Notes: a model not told the origin generated them from the sequence alone. A DNA stretch of 40,576 bases from an uncultured Eubacteriales bacterium (GCA_934636435.1 CAKUAQ010000017.1:1-40576), one strand, 5' to 3'; positions 8,854-16,805 are shown, counted from the stretch's first letter. Numbers and translations are program-made.

Positions 8854-8866
8854 AGGAGAATGGATT

Positions 8867-9568
8867 ATGTCAACAACACTCACCCCTGCTTCCCTCGCCA
8901 AATATTTTGACCAGACCCTGCTCAAGCCCTATGTCACCGAAGAACGGCTGCGGGAATTTTGTCTGGAGAGCGACCGCTACGGTTTCGCCATGGTGGCGAT
9001 CAACTCCGCTCCCGTGAAATTCTGCCGGGAGGTGCTGAAAAACAGCGCCGTCCATGTGGGCGCTGCCATCGGCTTCCCGCTGGGACAGACCACCGTGGAG
9101 GACAAAGTGTTTGAGACCCGGCAAGCGATTGCCGAGGGCGCCGATGAGATCGACTATGTGGTAAATCTCGTGAAGCTCAAATCCGGCGATCTGGCGTTCG
9201 TGGAGGATGAGATGCGCCGCATCGTGGAGGTGTGCAACGAGCACGGCAAGATCTCCAAGGTCATCTTCGAAAACTGCTATCTGACCGACGATGAGAAAAA
9301 GACCCTGTGCGAGATCGCCCTGAAGGTGCGCCCCACCTTCATCAAGACCAGCACCGGCTTCGGCACGCCGGAAAAGGGTATCGCCGTAGGCGCCACCGTG
9401 GAGGACGTCCGGCTGATGAAGTCCATGGTGGGCAATGCCGTCAAGGTGAAGGCTGCCGGCGGTGTGCGCACGCTGGCGGATGCTCTCGCCATGATCGAGG
9501 CGGGCGCCGAGCGCATCGGCACCAGCGCCGGCGTGAAGATCGTGGAGGAGCTGAAGGCGCAGGGCTGA
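8867..9568 (+). CDS. deoC: Deoxyribose-phosphate aldolase family (DeoC-type)
   Basis: This 233-residue class I aldolase has all key residues of 2-deoxyribose-5-phosphate aldolase: Asp96 (EIDYVVN), the Schiff-base Lys160 (FIKTSTGFG) and Lys195 (VKAAGGVRT). DeoC splits deoxyribose 5-phosphate into glyceraldehyde 3-phosphate and acetaldehyde. The start at 8867 follows AAAGGAG with eight bases of spacing. An in-frame ATG at 8840 lies inside the preceding gene and has no ribosome site. Being last in a sugar operon rather than with nucleoside genes suggests it cleaves the phosphorylated end product of this pathway, which may not be deoxyribose phosphate. A strong terminator follows. Confidence 0.9.
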   Translation: MSTTLTPASLAKYFDQTLLKPYVTEERLREFCLESDRYGFAMVAINSAPVKFCREVLKNSAVHVGAAIGFPLGQTTVEDKVFETRQAIAEGADEIDYVVNLVKLKSGDLAFVEDEMRRIVEVCNEHGKISKVIFENCYLTDDEKKTLCEIALKVRPTFIKTSTGFGTPEKGIAVGATVEDVRLMKSMVGNAVKVKAAGGVRTLADALAMIEAGAERIGTSAGVKIVEELKAQG

Positions 9569-9603
9569 GTCCCTGCGCCTATGCCCCGATCTCCGATCCC
9601 CGG

Positions 9604-9635
9604 ATCCCCCAATTCCCGTAATTGGGGGATTTTTT
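9604..9635 (+). terminator. Rho-independent terminator of the GH172-DeoC operon
   Basis: A perfect 11-bp stem pairs ATCCCCCAATT (9604-9614) with AATTGGGGGAT (9620-9630) around a five-base loop. The last T of the stem begins a run of six T residues (9630-9635). It lies 35 bases after the DeoC stop and separates regions A and B. Confidence 0.93.
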
Positions 9636-9922
9636 GCCGAAAGACATTTTCGTTTGTTTTCATTTTGTTTTAGTTTGCCGAATGATTTTCTGCTTTTACT
9701 TTCGGTTTTTGTGCATCTTCGTATCTTTTCCTTATAAGTTATCAAAAAATCGAAAGCATTTTGGGCATATTGCGTTTATAATACAGATATGGACGAAATA
9801 AACTGTCTGCAATGCTGTCCGTCCGCAGCCGCGGGATGCACCCGCCGGACCGTCGGAAAAGCACCGGAGCGGACAGAGCGTTTTGCCCACCCCAAAGTCT
9901 CAGGAATTTAGGAGGTTTTGAT
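9636..9922 (+). promoter_or_regulatory. Regulatory intergenic region of the dockerin gene
   Basis: The first half is AT-rich, unlike the surrounding DNA. It opens with a TTTC/TTTG/TTTC/TTTT/TTTT array at a 5-bp step (9648-9671), like the operator at 281-308. A perfect -10 box TATAAT sits at 9777-9782 with no good -35 hexamer, which suggests an activator-dependent promoter. ATCAA at 9741 and GAAAG at 9752 are placed as in the promoter at 16719-16760. The transcript would start near 9789 and carry a leader of about 134 bases that can fold into stems (9815-9876). The gene start at 9923 follows AGGAGGTT. No small gene is evident. Confidence 0.6.
9815..9876 (+). promoter_or_regulatory. Structured mRNA leader, possible three-stem fold
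   Basis: CTGTCCG (9815-9821) pairs perfectly with CGGACAG (9870-9876) to close a domain of about 60 bases. Inside it, GCGGG (9831-9835) pairs with CCCGC (9841-9845), and a weaker CCG/CGG stem (9845-9847 with 9854-9856) may form next to it. AGCGTTTTG follows directly. The fold lies in the untranslated leader 46 bases before the start codon. I do not recognise it as a known riboswitch. It may only stabilise the message. Confidence 0.4.
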
Positions 9923-12900
9923 ATGACAGTCAAACGACAAGCGTACCGGCTGCTGTCCGTGCTGCTGGCGGTCCTGCTGATCGTCTCGACGCTGCCGCTG
10001 GCGGCGGGCGCCGCGGAAGAGACGGAATTTGTCTCGGAGAATATTCTGCGCAAGGAAGGGGTCATCGACACGGATGCCTCCAAGGGCAGTATGTACATCA
10101 CCCCCAAGAACCCCGCCGGTACGGCTGCCGACAGCACCCGGCTGACGAGCAAAAATCTGCTGACCACACTGACCGACGGCGTATTCTCCTATGCGGAGGG
10201 TGCTCCGGACATCATCGCCTACGGCAACACGGACTATCGCCTGTTCGGCGCACTGTTTGCGCTGGATCAGGCCTATTATTCCGATCACATCACCGTCTAC
10301 GGCGGCACCGACAATCTAGTCGACTACTATCGGGTATACGCCTCCGATGCGCTGGACACCCTGTTCCGCAATGAGAATCTCACCATTGTGGAGGGGAACG
10401 GCTCTGCCGCCGGTGCGGAGGTGCCGCTCAACAAGGATGTGCGGTATATTGCGTTTGTGTACGATCATCTCAAGGTCTATCAGGACACCGGACGGGAGGA
10501 TGCCTCCAACGGCCGTCCCAAGGAGCTCGAGCTGTGGAGCGGCGACGAGAGCCGGCGGTTCGAGCCCGAGAACCTGCTGACCTCCGATAAGCTGTCCGAG
10601 GCCAAGAGCGTCGCCGTCAAGAGCGCCGACGGTTCCGTGATGGATTATACCGGCAATGCCGGCAAGATCACCAATGTGCTGAACGGAAAATCCGATTACA
10701 GCCACACCGATATGAGCGTCTATAACGACGGCAATATCGGCTTCCAATTCAAATTCGACAGTCTCTATTATATCGGAGAAGTGGTGATCGACGCCGGCAT
10801 CTACTGGTCGGAGACCACCAACTACAATGAAAAATACAGTGTTTATGCCGCCGATTCGCCGGAGGCACTGTATACGGATGCCGCGCTGGTGGCGGCTGAT
10901 GTTGCCTGCAACAACGCTGCCGGTGCCCGGGTCACGGTCAACCGGTATGCCCGGTATGTGGCGGTCATCAACACCGATCATCCCGGCGGCATCCGCATCC
11001 GGCAGATTCAGGTGAAGACCGCCTCTGATGCGGATGTGGAGAAGCCCTTTGTTTCCGAAAACGTGCTGCAGACCCAGCTGGAAAAGGCGGAGCCGATCTC
11101 CTACTATCCCTCCAACGGCAACGTCGTCTATGAGACGGTGATCACCGGCGAAAAGCTGGCGGCGATGACCGACGGCAACACCACCAGCCATGTGGATTTG
11201 AACGCCACCCAGAGCTGGGATCCCGCCCGCTCCATCGGCGCTCAGTTCACCCTGAAGCAGGCGGCGTATATCGGGCATATCTCTCTGTACGCCGGCTATG
11301 TGGCTTTCCCGGAGACATACAGCATCTATGCCTCCGATGCGTTGGACACCCTGTATACGGAGAAGAACCGGGTGGCGGAGTCCGCCACCGCCACCGAGGT
11401 TTCCACCGTTACGGCCACTGTGAACCGCTCCGTGCAGTATATCGCTTTCATCTGTGATTCGTACAACGGCAACCCCCGCTTTAAGGAGATCGAGGCATGG
11501 ACCGCGGAGCCGGAGGACGTATTCGTCTCCGAAAACGTGCTGCAGACCCACCTTGCCGAATCCAAGGGTGTGGATATGTTCAAAAATACCGGTGTTGTGG
11601 TAGACAGCACAAACTTTAAGGCAGCCAATATCGCCGCCATGACCGATGGCGACACCGTCACCCACGTGGATCTCAGCGGTGGCGGCGCGCCCACCTGGAC
11701 GGATAATCCCCGCTATGTCGGAGCCTTGTTCACCTTGGATAACGCTTATTTTGCCGCAAGCGTTTCCGTGTTTGCGGGTATCAGCGGGTATCCGGAGAGC
11801 TGGCGGGTATATGCGGCGGATTCTCTGGATACGCTGTATAATGAGGCCAACCTTGTGCTGCAGGCGAACGATCTGACCGGCGCAGAGGCAACCGGAACGG
11901 TCAATAAATATGTGCGGTATATTGCTTTCTTCTGCACGGCAGACAGCGGCAATGCCCGTCCCCACGAGTTCCAGCTGTGGACCGGCGACCCCAACGCCCA
12001 GCCGGAGCCGGATGTGCCGGATTCCCTCAAGGTGCTGACCATCGGCAACAGCTTCTCCGAGAACACCTCCGTGTACGCCTCGGAGATCGCCCGCAGCAAC
12101 GGGAAGAGCCTGACCTTCGGCTATCTGAAATTCCCCTCCTGCACCATCGAGATGCACTATACGGCGGCGGTGGAGAACCGCGCCGTGTTCAAGTTCGACG
12201 TGACCTTCCCCGACGGCACCCACGACACGGCGGCGCAAAAGGCGGCGGCCAGCTCCTTTGATGCCGTGGACGGCGGCGGTGCCACCGTGGAGTATGCGCT
12301 GAACTATTGCGACTGGGATGTGATCGTGTTCCAGCAGGAATCCAACAATTCCCGGAATGCCTCCTCCTTTGAAAAGCTGGGCGATCTGATCGCTTATGTA
12401 CAGGAGAAAGCGCCTAACGCCCGGCTGGCAATCCACGAGGTGTGGCGCTGGGGCGATTGGGATGCCGACCAGTTTGCGCTGATCCAGGCGAATACCCGAG
12501 CGGCAGCGGCACAGTATCAGCTGGAGTATATCCCCACCGGCACGGCGTTTGAATACGCCCGCTCGGCGCTGGGCAGCGACACCATCGTCAACGACAACGA
12601 CGGGCATCATCAGCACGCCAACGCCTACGGTCAGTATATCGCCGGCAGCTGCTATGTGGCAGCGCTGTTCGGTGTTCCGGTGAGCGAGGACACCTTCACC
12701 TCCCATCCTTATGTGAACGACAACGGGCAGGTGGCGGTCCTGACCAAAGCCGCCAATGACGCCGTCGCCGCCCGACCGGTCTACGGGCGGGCAGGCGATA
12801 TGGACGGCAACGGCTATCTGGATGCTGCCGATGTGACCGCCTTGCGGCAGGCGCTGCTGGAGCTGGTCCCCTGTGAGACGGCAACGGCGGACGCCAACGG

Positions 12901-12955
12901 GGACGGCGCCGTGGATATCCGGGATTTGGTATTTTTGTCCGAGAGTATCGCATAA
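9923..12955 (+). CDS. Secreted DUF4886 (SGNH-like) protein with discoidin-like modules and a type I dockerin
   Basis: This 1010-residue exoprotein has a signal peptide (residues 1-31, AxA-type end). Four F5/8C or CBM32-like modules begin near residues 36, 213, 376 and 534, each with an EN(I/L/V)L start and a late YI/VAF strand. A DUF4886 domain (about 702-925) has the SGNH block GNSF with Ser710 as likely nucleophile, a QQES block, and HHQHANAYGQY with His898. A dockerin ends the protein: calcium loops start at Asp959 (DMDGNGYLDAAD) and Asp990 (DANGDGAVD). It is probably a cell-surface or cellulosome-bound esterase-like enzyme with glycan-binding modules; the DUF4886 activity is unproven. The start has AGGAGGTT. 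A related protein without dockerin is encoded at 33468-37859. Confidence 0.85.
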   Translation: MTVKRQAYRLLSVLLAVLLIVSTLPLAAGAAEETEFVSENILRKEGVIDTDASKGSMYITPKNPAGTAADSTRLTSKNLLTTLTDGVFSYAEGAPDIIAYGNTDYRLFGALFALDQAYYSDHITVYGGTDNLVDYYRVYASDALDTLFRNENLTIVEGNGSAAGAEVPLNKDVRYIAFVYDHLKVYQDTGREDASNGRPKELELWSGDESRRFEPENLLTSDKLSEAKSVAVKSADGSVMDYTGNAGKITNVLNGKSDYSHTDMSVYNDGNIGFQFKFDSLYYIGEVVIDAGIYWSETTNYNEKYSVYAADSPEALYTDAALVAADVACNNAAGARVTVNRYARYVAVINTDHPGGIRIRQIQVKTASDADVEKPFVSENVLQTQLEKAEPISYYPSNGNVVYETVITGEKLAAMTDGNTTSHVDLNATQSWDPARSIGAQFTLKQAAYIGHISLYAGYVAFPETYSIYASDALDTLYTEKNRVAESATATEVSTVTATVNRSVQYIAFICDSYNGNPRFKEIEAWTAEPEDVFVSENVLQTHLAESKGVDMFKNTGVVVDSTNFKAANIAAMTDGDTVTHVDLSGGGAPTWTDNPRYVGALFTLDNAYFAASVSVFAGISGYPESWRVYAADSLDTLYNEANLVLQANDLTGAEATGTVNKYVRYIAFFCTADSGNARPHEFQLWTGDPNAQPEPDVPDSLKVLTIGNSFSENTSVYASEIARSNGKSLTFGYLKFPSCTIEMHYTAAVENRAVFKFDVTFPDGTHDTAAQKAAASSFDAVDGGGATVEYALNYCDWDVIVFQQESNNSRNASSFEKLGDLIAYVQEKAPNARLAIHEVWRWGDWDADQFALIQANTRAAAAQYQLEYIPTGTAFEYARSALGSDTIVNDNDGHHQHANAYGQYIAGSCYVAALFGVPVSEDTFTSHPYVNDNGQVAVLTKAANDAVAARPVYGRAGDMDGNGYLDAADVTALRQALLELVPCETATADANGDGAVDIRDLVFLSESIA
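11054..11550 (+). repeat. Duplicated discoidin-like module, 23-bp identical seam
   Basis: Modules three and four of the dockerin protein begin with the same 23 bases at 11054-11076 and 11528-11550, encoding SENVLQTH/Q. The protein similarity continues through the module (AAMTDGxT, HVDL). The unit length is about 474 bp. This points to tandem module duplication within the gene. Confidence 0.7.
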
Positions 12956-12967
12956 TTGCCGATCGTA

Positions 12968-12976
12968 TGGTATAAT
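12968..12976 (+). promoter_or_regulatory. Possible extended -10 promoter of the GH2 gene
   Basis: TGGTATAAT is a perfect extended -10 element 12 bases after the preceding stop codon. No -35 hexamer is evident at 16-18 bp. It would start transcription at about 12982, inside the palindrome that follows, and would let the GH2 gene be expressed apart from the dockerin gene. Confidence 0.4.
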
Positions 12977-12979
12977 TGA

Positions 12980-13009
12980 CCGGACGTCCGACCATTGCCG
13001 GGCGTCCGG
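12980..13009 (+). promoter_or_regulatory. Hairpin and palindrome before the GH2 gene
   Basis: CCGGACGTCC (12980-12989) pairs with GGGCGTCCGG (13000-13009), with one G-U pair and a ten-base loop. The left arm also contains a perfect 10-bp palindrome, CGGACGTCCG (12981-12990). With no T-run it is a poor terminator. Its place at the expected start of the GH2 transcript fits an operator or a protective 5-prime stem. Confidence 0.45.
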
Positions 13010-13041
13010 TTCGACTTTACAGGAAGAAATGGAGGGTTCTT

Positions 13042-15561
13042 ATGCCTGCAAAAACCCTGGATGCGGTGGAACGGGAGTATTTCGCCCCCGGCCCCGCTCA
13101 CTTCGACAGCCCGGCGCAGCCGCTGGAGGAGACCGCCGCCTTTTCGCTGCCGCCGGAGGAAACGACCCGAATCTCCCTGAACGGGGAATATCGGCTGGCG
13201 GACGGCGGCACCGTCGCCGCCCGCACCGCCCCCGACGGAGACTGGTCGGACGCTATCCCCGCCCATGTGCCGGAGAGCGTTCACACCTCGCTGTATAACG
13301 CCGGGCGCATCCCCGACCCCCTGTTCGGAAAAAACGACAAGACTGCCCGGGAGGAAAGCTACAAGACCTGGTGGTATAAGCGGGAGTTTACCTACGATTT
13401 CTCACTGGAGCACCCGATGCTGTGCTTCGACGGAGTGTGCTACAATGCCGTGTTTTGGCTCAATGGGGTGTTTCTCGGCGGGCATATCGGCATGTTCGGA
13501 GGGCCGTTCTTCGATGTGTCCTCAATCCTGCGGGAGCAGAACACCCTCATCGTCAAGGTGGAGAATGCTCCCGCCGACCCTCGTCCGTACTCCGCCTACG
13601 CCGACCATGACGAGGGCTGGAAATACGGTGTGGTGGTCAACTGCGTCTATGGCTGGCACTATGCCTGCATTCCCACCCGGGGCATCTGGTCGGAGGTGTA
13701 TCTGCGCGCTCGTCCGGCCGTGGAGGCGGAGCGCCCGTTTCTGCTGACCCACGACTATCGGGACGGCACGGTGGATGTGTGCATTGCCCTCAGCGCTCCG
13801 GCCGCCGGCACGATGACGGTAGCGGTTACGCCCCATAATTTTGCGGGAGAGCCCCAGTATTTCTCCGGCGATTTTGCGGATACCTGGCAGCTGCATTATC
13901 GGCTGGCGCTGCGGGATGTGCGGCTGTGGTGGCCCAACGGCTACGGAGAGCAGAACCTGTACAATGTGACCGTGTGTGTTCACCCGGCGGGCAGTGCACC
14001 CCAGATCTTCCATGAGCGGATAGGGGTGCGCACGGTGGAAATGCGCCCGGAAATATCCGGCGCGGACGAAAAGCGCTATTGCTGGCGGTGCTTTGTAAAT
14101 GGGCGGTATATCTTCCTCAAGGGCACCAATTGGTGTACGCTGGACGCGCTGCTGCGGCTGCCCGCCGAGCGGTACGACCGATTTCTGTCGCTGGCGCAGC
14201 ACCAGAATCTCCAGCTGCTGCGCGCCTGGGGCGGCGGGATCCCGGAGAGCGATTGTTTCTATGAAAAATGCGACGAGCTGGGACTGATGGTGGCGCAGGA
14301 ATGGCCCACCTGCTGGGATTCGCAGAAAATCCAGCCCATGGAGGCGCTGGAGGAGACCGCCCGGCTCAATACCGTCCGGCTGCGCAATCACCCCAGTCTG
14401 CTCTGGTGGGCGGGGGGCAACGAATCCGCCCAGGCGGACGGGGAGGCGATGGACCGGCTGGCCCGCATTGCCTTCGAGCTGGACGGCACCCGCCCGTTCC
14501 GGCGCACCTCCCCATACGGCGGCTCACTGCATAATTACGACACCTATTGGATGCTGCAGGACATGGACAAGGCGCTGACGCTGGATGCCGTGTTCATCGG
14601 AGAGTTCGGTATGGCGTCCGCCCCCAATATCCAGAGCGTATACCGCTATATTCCGCAGGAGGAGCGGAATGTTTGGAATCCGGCGGCGAAAAGCGCCCTC
14701 AACTACCATACCCCTCGCTTCAATGAATTTCGCTGGCCGGAGCAATACAACGACATGGATCATCTGCTGTACCACGCCGCAGCGTTCGGCACCATCGACT
14801 CGCCGGAGACGTTCGTCACCAATACCCAGCTGGCGCAGACGGTCGCCATCCGGCATACACTGGAGCGTATGCGGGCGGACAGCCCCCGTACCACCGGTGT
14901 GTGTTACTATAAGCTGACGGATGTATACCCCGCCTGCTCCTGGGCCACGGTGGACTATTACGGTGTACCGAAGATTCCCTATTACGTGTTCAAAAACGCC
15001 TATGCGCCCCTCCATGCCATGCTGCGAATCACCTCTGTCACGGCGACGGCGGACTATCCGGTGGTGCTGCTGGACGATACGCTGCAAGCCGCCGGAAAGC
15101 GCTGCCGCATTTGTGTGGAGTTCTACGACCGGCAGCTGCGGCGGCTCTGCCGGGAGGAGTCGGCCTGCACCCCTGCCGCCGCGGTGACCCCGGCGGGGAC
15201 GATCCGGCTGGAGGAGCCGGTGCGGGCGGCGCTGCGGCTGGTCAGCGTCCGGCTGTATGTGGAGGACTCCCTCTGCGACAGCACCTTTTATCTGCTCAAT
15301 TACCGGGAGGATGTGGGGTTCTTATACACGTTGCCCGCCACGGCGGTGACGCTGACGGCGGACGGAGACACCCTCACCCTGCGCAACACCGGCGCGTACC
15401 CGGCGGTGGGCGCTTTTGTGGAAAATCTCTCCTGCGACACCGCTTTTACCGTGTCGGACAACTTCCTGCTTCTGGAGCCGGGAGAGGAGCGCACTCTGCG
15501 GGCGAATCGGACCCGGGGGGCCTCGGTGCGGGGCTTCAATTTTCCCACAGTAACCGCATAA
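13042..15561 (+). CDS. GH2 family glycosidase, beta-mannosidase-like
   Basis: This 839-residue enzyme has the GH2 layout: an N-terminal sugar-binding sandwich with the beta-mannosidase-type lead-in VPESVHTSLYNAGRIPDP, middle Ig-like domains, and a TIM barrel. The acid/base is Glu461 in WWAGGNES and the nucleophile Glu521 in FIGEFGM. The WAGGNE form resembles beta-mannosidases and exo-beta-glucosaminidases more than beta-galactosidases. No signal peptide is present, so it should trim imported oligosaccharides from their non-reducing end. The start at 13042 follows GGAGGG. Neighbouring GH130 and GH5 genes support a mannoside substrate, but a beta-glucosaminide or other beta-linked sugar is possible. 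Confidence 0.85.
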   Translation: MPAKTLDAVEREYFAPGPAHFDSPAQPLEETAAFSLPPEETTRISLNGEYRLADGGTVAARTAPDGDWSDAIPAHVPESVHTSLYNAGRIPDPLFGKNDKTAREESYKTWWYKREFTYDFSLEHPMLCFDGVCYNAVFWLNGVFLGGHIGMFGGPFFDVSSILREQNTLIVKVENAPADPRPYSAYADHDEGWKYGVVVNCVYGWHYACIPTRGIWSEVYLRARPAVEAERPFLLTHDYRDGTVDVCIALSAPAAGTMTVAVTPHNFAGEPQYFSGDFADTWQLHYRLALRDVRLWWPNGYGEQNLYNVTVCVHPAGSAPQIFHERIGVRTVEMRPEISGADEKRYCWRCFVNGRYIFLKGTNWCTLDALLRLPAERYDRFLSLAQHQNLQLLRAWGGGIPESDCFYEKCDELGLMVAQEWPTCWDSQKIQPMEALEETARLNTVRLRNHPSLLWWAGGNESAQADGEAMDRLARIAFELDGTRPFRRTSPYGGSLHNYDTYWMLQDMDKALTLDAVFIGEFGMASAPNIQSVYRYIPQEERNVWNPAAKSALNYHTPRFNEFRWPEQYNDMDHLLYHAAAFGTIDSPETFVTNTQLAQTVAIRHTLERMRADSPRTTGVCYYKLTDVYPACSWATVDYYGVPKIPYYVFKNAYAPLHAMLRITSVTATADYPVVLLDDTLQAAGKRCRICVEFYDRQLRRLCREESACTPAAAVTPAGTIRLEEPVRAALRLVSVRLYVEDSLCDSTFYLLNYREDVGFLYTLPATAVTLTADGDTLTLRNTGAYPAVGAFVENLSCDTAFTVSDNFLLLEPGEERTLRANRTRGASVRGFNFPTVTA

Positions 15562-15566
15562 GCATA

Positions 15567-15600
15567 AAGGACTGCCCGAAAGGGCAGTCCTTGTCTGTTT
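15567..15600 (+). terminator. Terminator hairpin between convergent genes
   Basis: AAGGACTGCCC (15567-15577) pairs perfectly with GGGCAGTCCTT (15582-15592) around a GAAA tetraloop, followed by GTCTGTTT. It lies five bases after the GH2 stop and 29 bases beyond the AraC stop on the other strand, so it may serve both directions. Confidence 0.8.
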
Positions 15601-15620
15601 CAGAGTGGCGAAACACGCCG

Positions 15621-16469
15621 TCATTTCCAATAATGCAGATTGCTGTGGACGGTGCGGTATTTGGAGGGGGTGCAGCCGTATTTCTTTTTGAAGATGGTGA
15701 TGAAATGGCTCAGCGACGAAAATCCCAGCCGCATGGAGATGGACAGGATGTCAAAATCACTGGTGGTGAGCAGATTGGCGGCGTATTGCAGCCGCAGGTC
15801 GGTGATGAACTGCTTGGGAGTCATGCCCATCTCGCTTTTCATGATCCGGCACAGGTGCCCATGGCTGAAGCCGGAATAGCGGATCAGCGCCGGCAGCCCC
15901 TCCTCAATGTTCTCCGGGGTATTCATCTGCTTGAGCACCGTTTGGAGCAGCTTTTCGTGATTCTGCTGATTCTGGGCGCGATATTCCAGAATGAAATAAG
16001 ACAGCACATCCACCGCCAGGGTCTTAAACAGGGCGATCAGCTCATCCCGGCTCAGATTGACGTTCAGCAGATAGTGCTTTTTCTTGATGGCGATGAGACG
16101 GGGCTGGGACAAAACAATGGTGGGCGGAAATTCCGCCGCCAGCATATCGTCGATGACCGGATTGGCAAAATACGCCCGCAGCGCCTCAAAGTAACGGGCG
16201 GAAAAGCTCACGTTGATCATCTTGCAGCTCTGCTCCTCTGAGGGCTGGTAGCTGTGCAGGTCGGCGGGGCGGATCAGCACTGTGCTGCCCGCCTTCAGCT
16301 GCTGCTGCCGGCCGTTGACCTGATGGACGATCTCGCCGCTGGTGATGATAAAGTATTCGTAGTAATTGTGGTCGTGCGCCTCGGTCAGCACGGTCTTGCT
16401 GTCAAGAAAACGATATGCCAGCCCCAGATCCATGTCCATATAATCGTAGTCGTGTATCGTCTGGGTCAA
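15621..16469 (-). CDS. AraC-family transcriptional regulator
   Basis: This regulator has an N-terminal cupin sensor (HNYYEYFIITSG, then GSTVLIRPADLHSY) and a C-terminal double helix-turn-helix. The second helix-turn-helix ends with the family signature LGFSSLSHFITIFKKKYGCTPSKYR. The probable start is the TTG at 16469 (282 residues), because GGGAGG at 16478-16483 on the minus strand leaves eight bases of spacing. The in-frame GTG at 16478 overlaps the ribosome site itself. It lies divergent to the GH130 operon and convergent to the GH2 gene, so it likely activates one or both in response to a sugar. Shared promoter words upstream of 9923 and 16806 support this, by inference. Confidence 0.9.
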   Translation of the reverse strand: MTQTIHDYDYMDMDLGLAYRFLDSKTVLTEAHDHNYYEYFIITSGEIVHQVNGRQQQLKAGSTVLIRPADLHSYQPSEEQSCKMINVSFSARYFEALRAYFANPVIDDMLAAEFPPTIVLSQPRLIAIKKKHYLLNVNLSRDELIALFKTLAVDVLSYFILEYRAQNQQNHEKLLQTVLKQMNTPENIEEGLPALIRYSGFSHGHLCRIMKSEMGMTPKQFITDLRLQYAANLLTTSDFDILSISMRLGFSSLSHFITIFKKKYGCTPSKYRTVHSNLHYWK

Positions 16470-16571
16470 GCGCTCCACCTCCCTTGATAAAATGTCGGAA
16501 ATTTAACGAGCATATTCTTCCCAACAGACGAAAGCTTCAGAAAAACCGTCAAAACCTGTACGTTTACTTCC

Positions 16572-16600
16572 ATAATACCGCATTTGAGCGAAAAAATCAA
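16572..16600 (-). promoter_or_regulatory. Promoter of the AraC gene
   Basis: On the minus strand TTGATT (16600-16595) and TATTAT (16577-16572) are separated by exactly 17 bp. The transcript would start near 16565 and carry a leader of about 95 bases before the TTG start. Confidence 0.6.
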
Positions 16601-16805
16601 TAGTAGTTATTCAAATACCTTCATCATTTTTTGTGTTTTGTATGAATCTGCCCAATTGGGAAAAATCCCCCTGTTTTTTCGATTTTTTCACACACTTTTT
16701 GCAGGTATCTGCCATTACATCAAGGAAAAGAAAGACATTCCGCCGTTGTCGTGTTACAATACAGACAGAAACCGTGGAATTTCACAATCGGGCGGAGGTA
16801 CACAG
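16601..16805 (+). promoter_or_regulatory. Promoter region of the GH130 operon
   Basis: This AT-rich stretch holds a perfect palindrome CCCAATTGGG (16651-16660), T-rich tracts, and a promoter made of AAGACA (16732-16737) and TACAAT (16755-16760) with 17-bp spacing. ATCAA at 16719 and GAAAG at 16730 stand at the same distances from the -10 box as in the promoter before 9923. GGAGG (16794-16798) serves the ATG at 16806. I see no additional gene here. Confidence 0.6.

Noticed and set aside
9812..9922. Upstream extension of the dockerin gene to 9812
   Set aside because: AGGAGGTT directly precedes 9923 and a signal peptide begins there. The extension overlaps the folded leader.
10028..12000. Repeated modules considered as a CRISPR-like or satellite repeat
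   Set aside because: The repeats are in-frame protein modules of about 470 bp with diverged sequence, typical of domain duplication.
16675..16700. T-rich tract as a third TTTC-array operator
   Set aside because: The TTTC words are 9 bp apart and do not keep the 5-bp step seen at 281-308 and 9648-9671.
16584..16805. Upstream extension of the GH130 gene by 74 residues
   Set aside because: The extension lies in AT-rich promoter DNA, lacks a ribosome site and has no counterpart in GH130 proteins. GGAGG supports the ATG at 16806.
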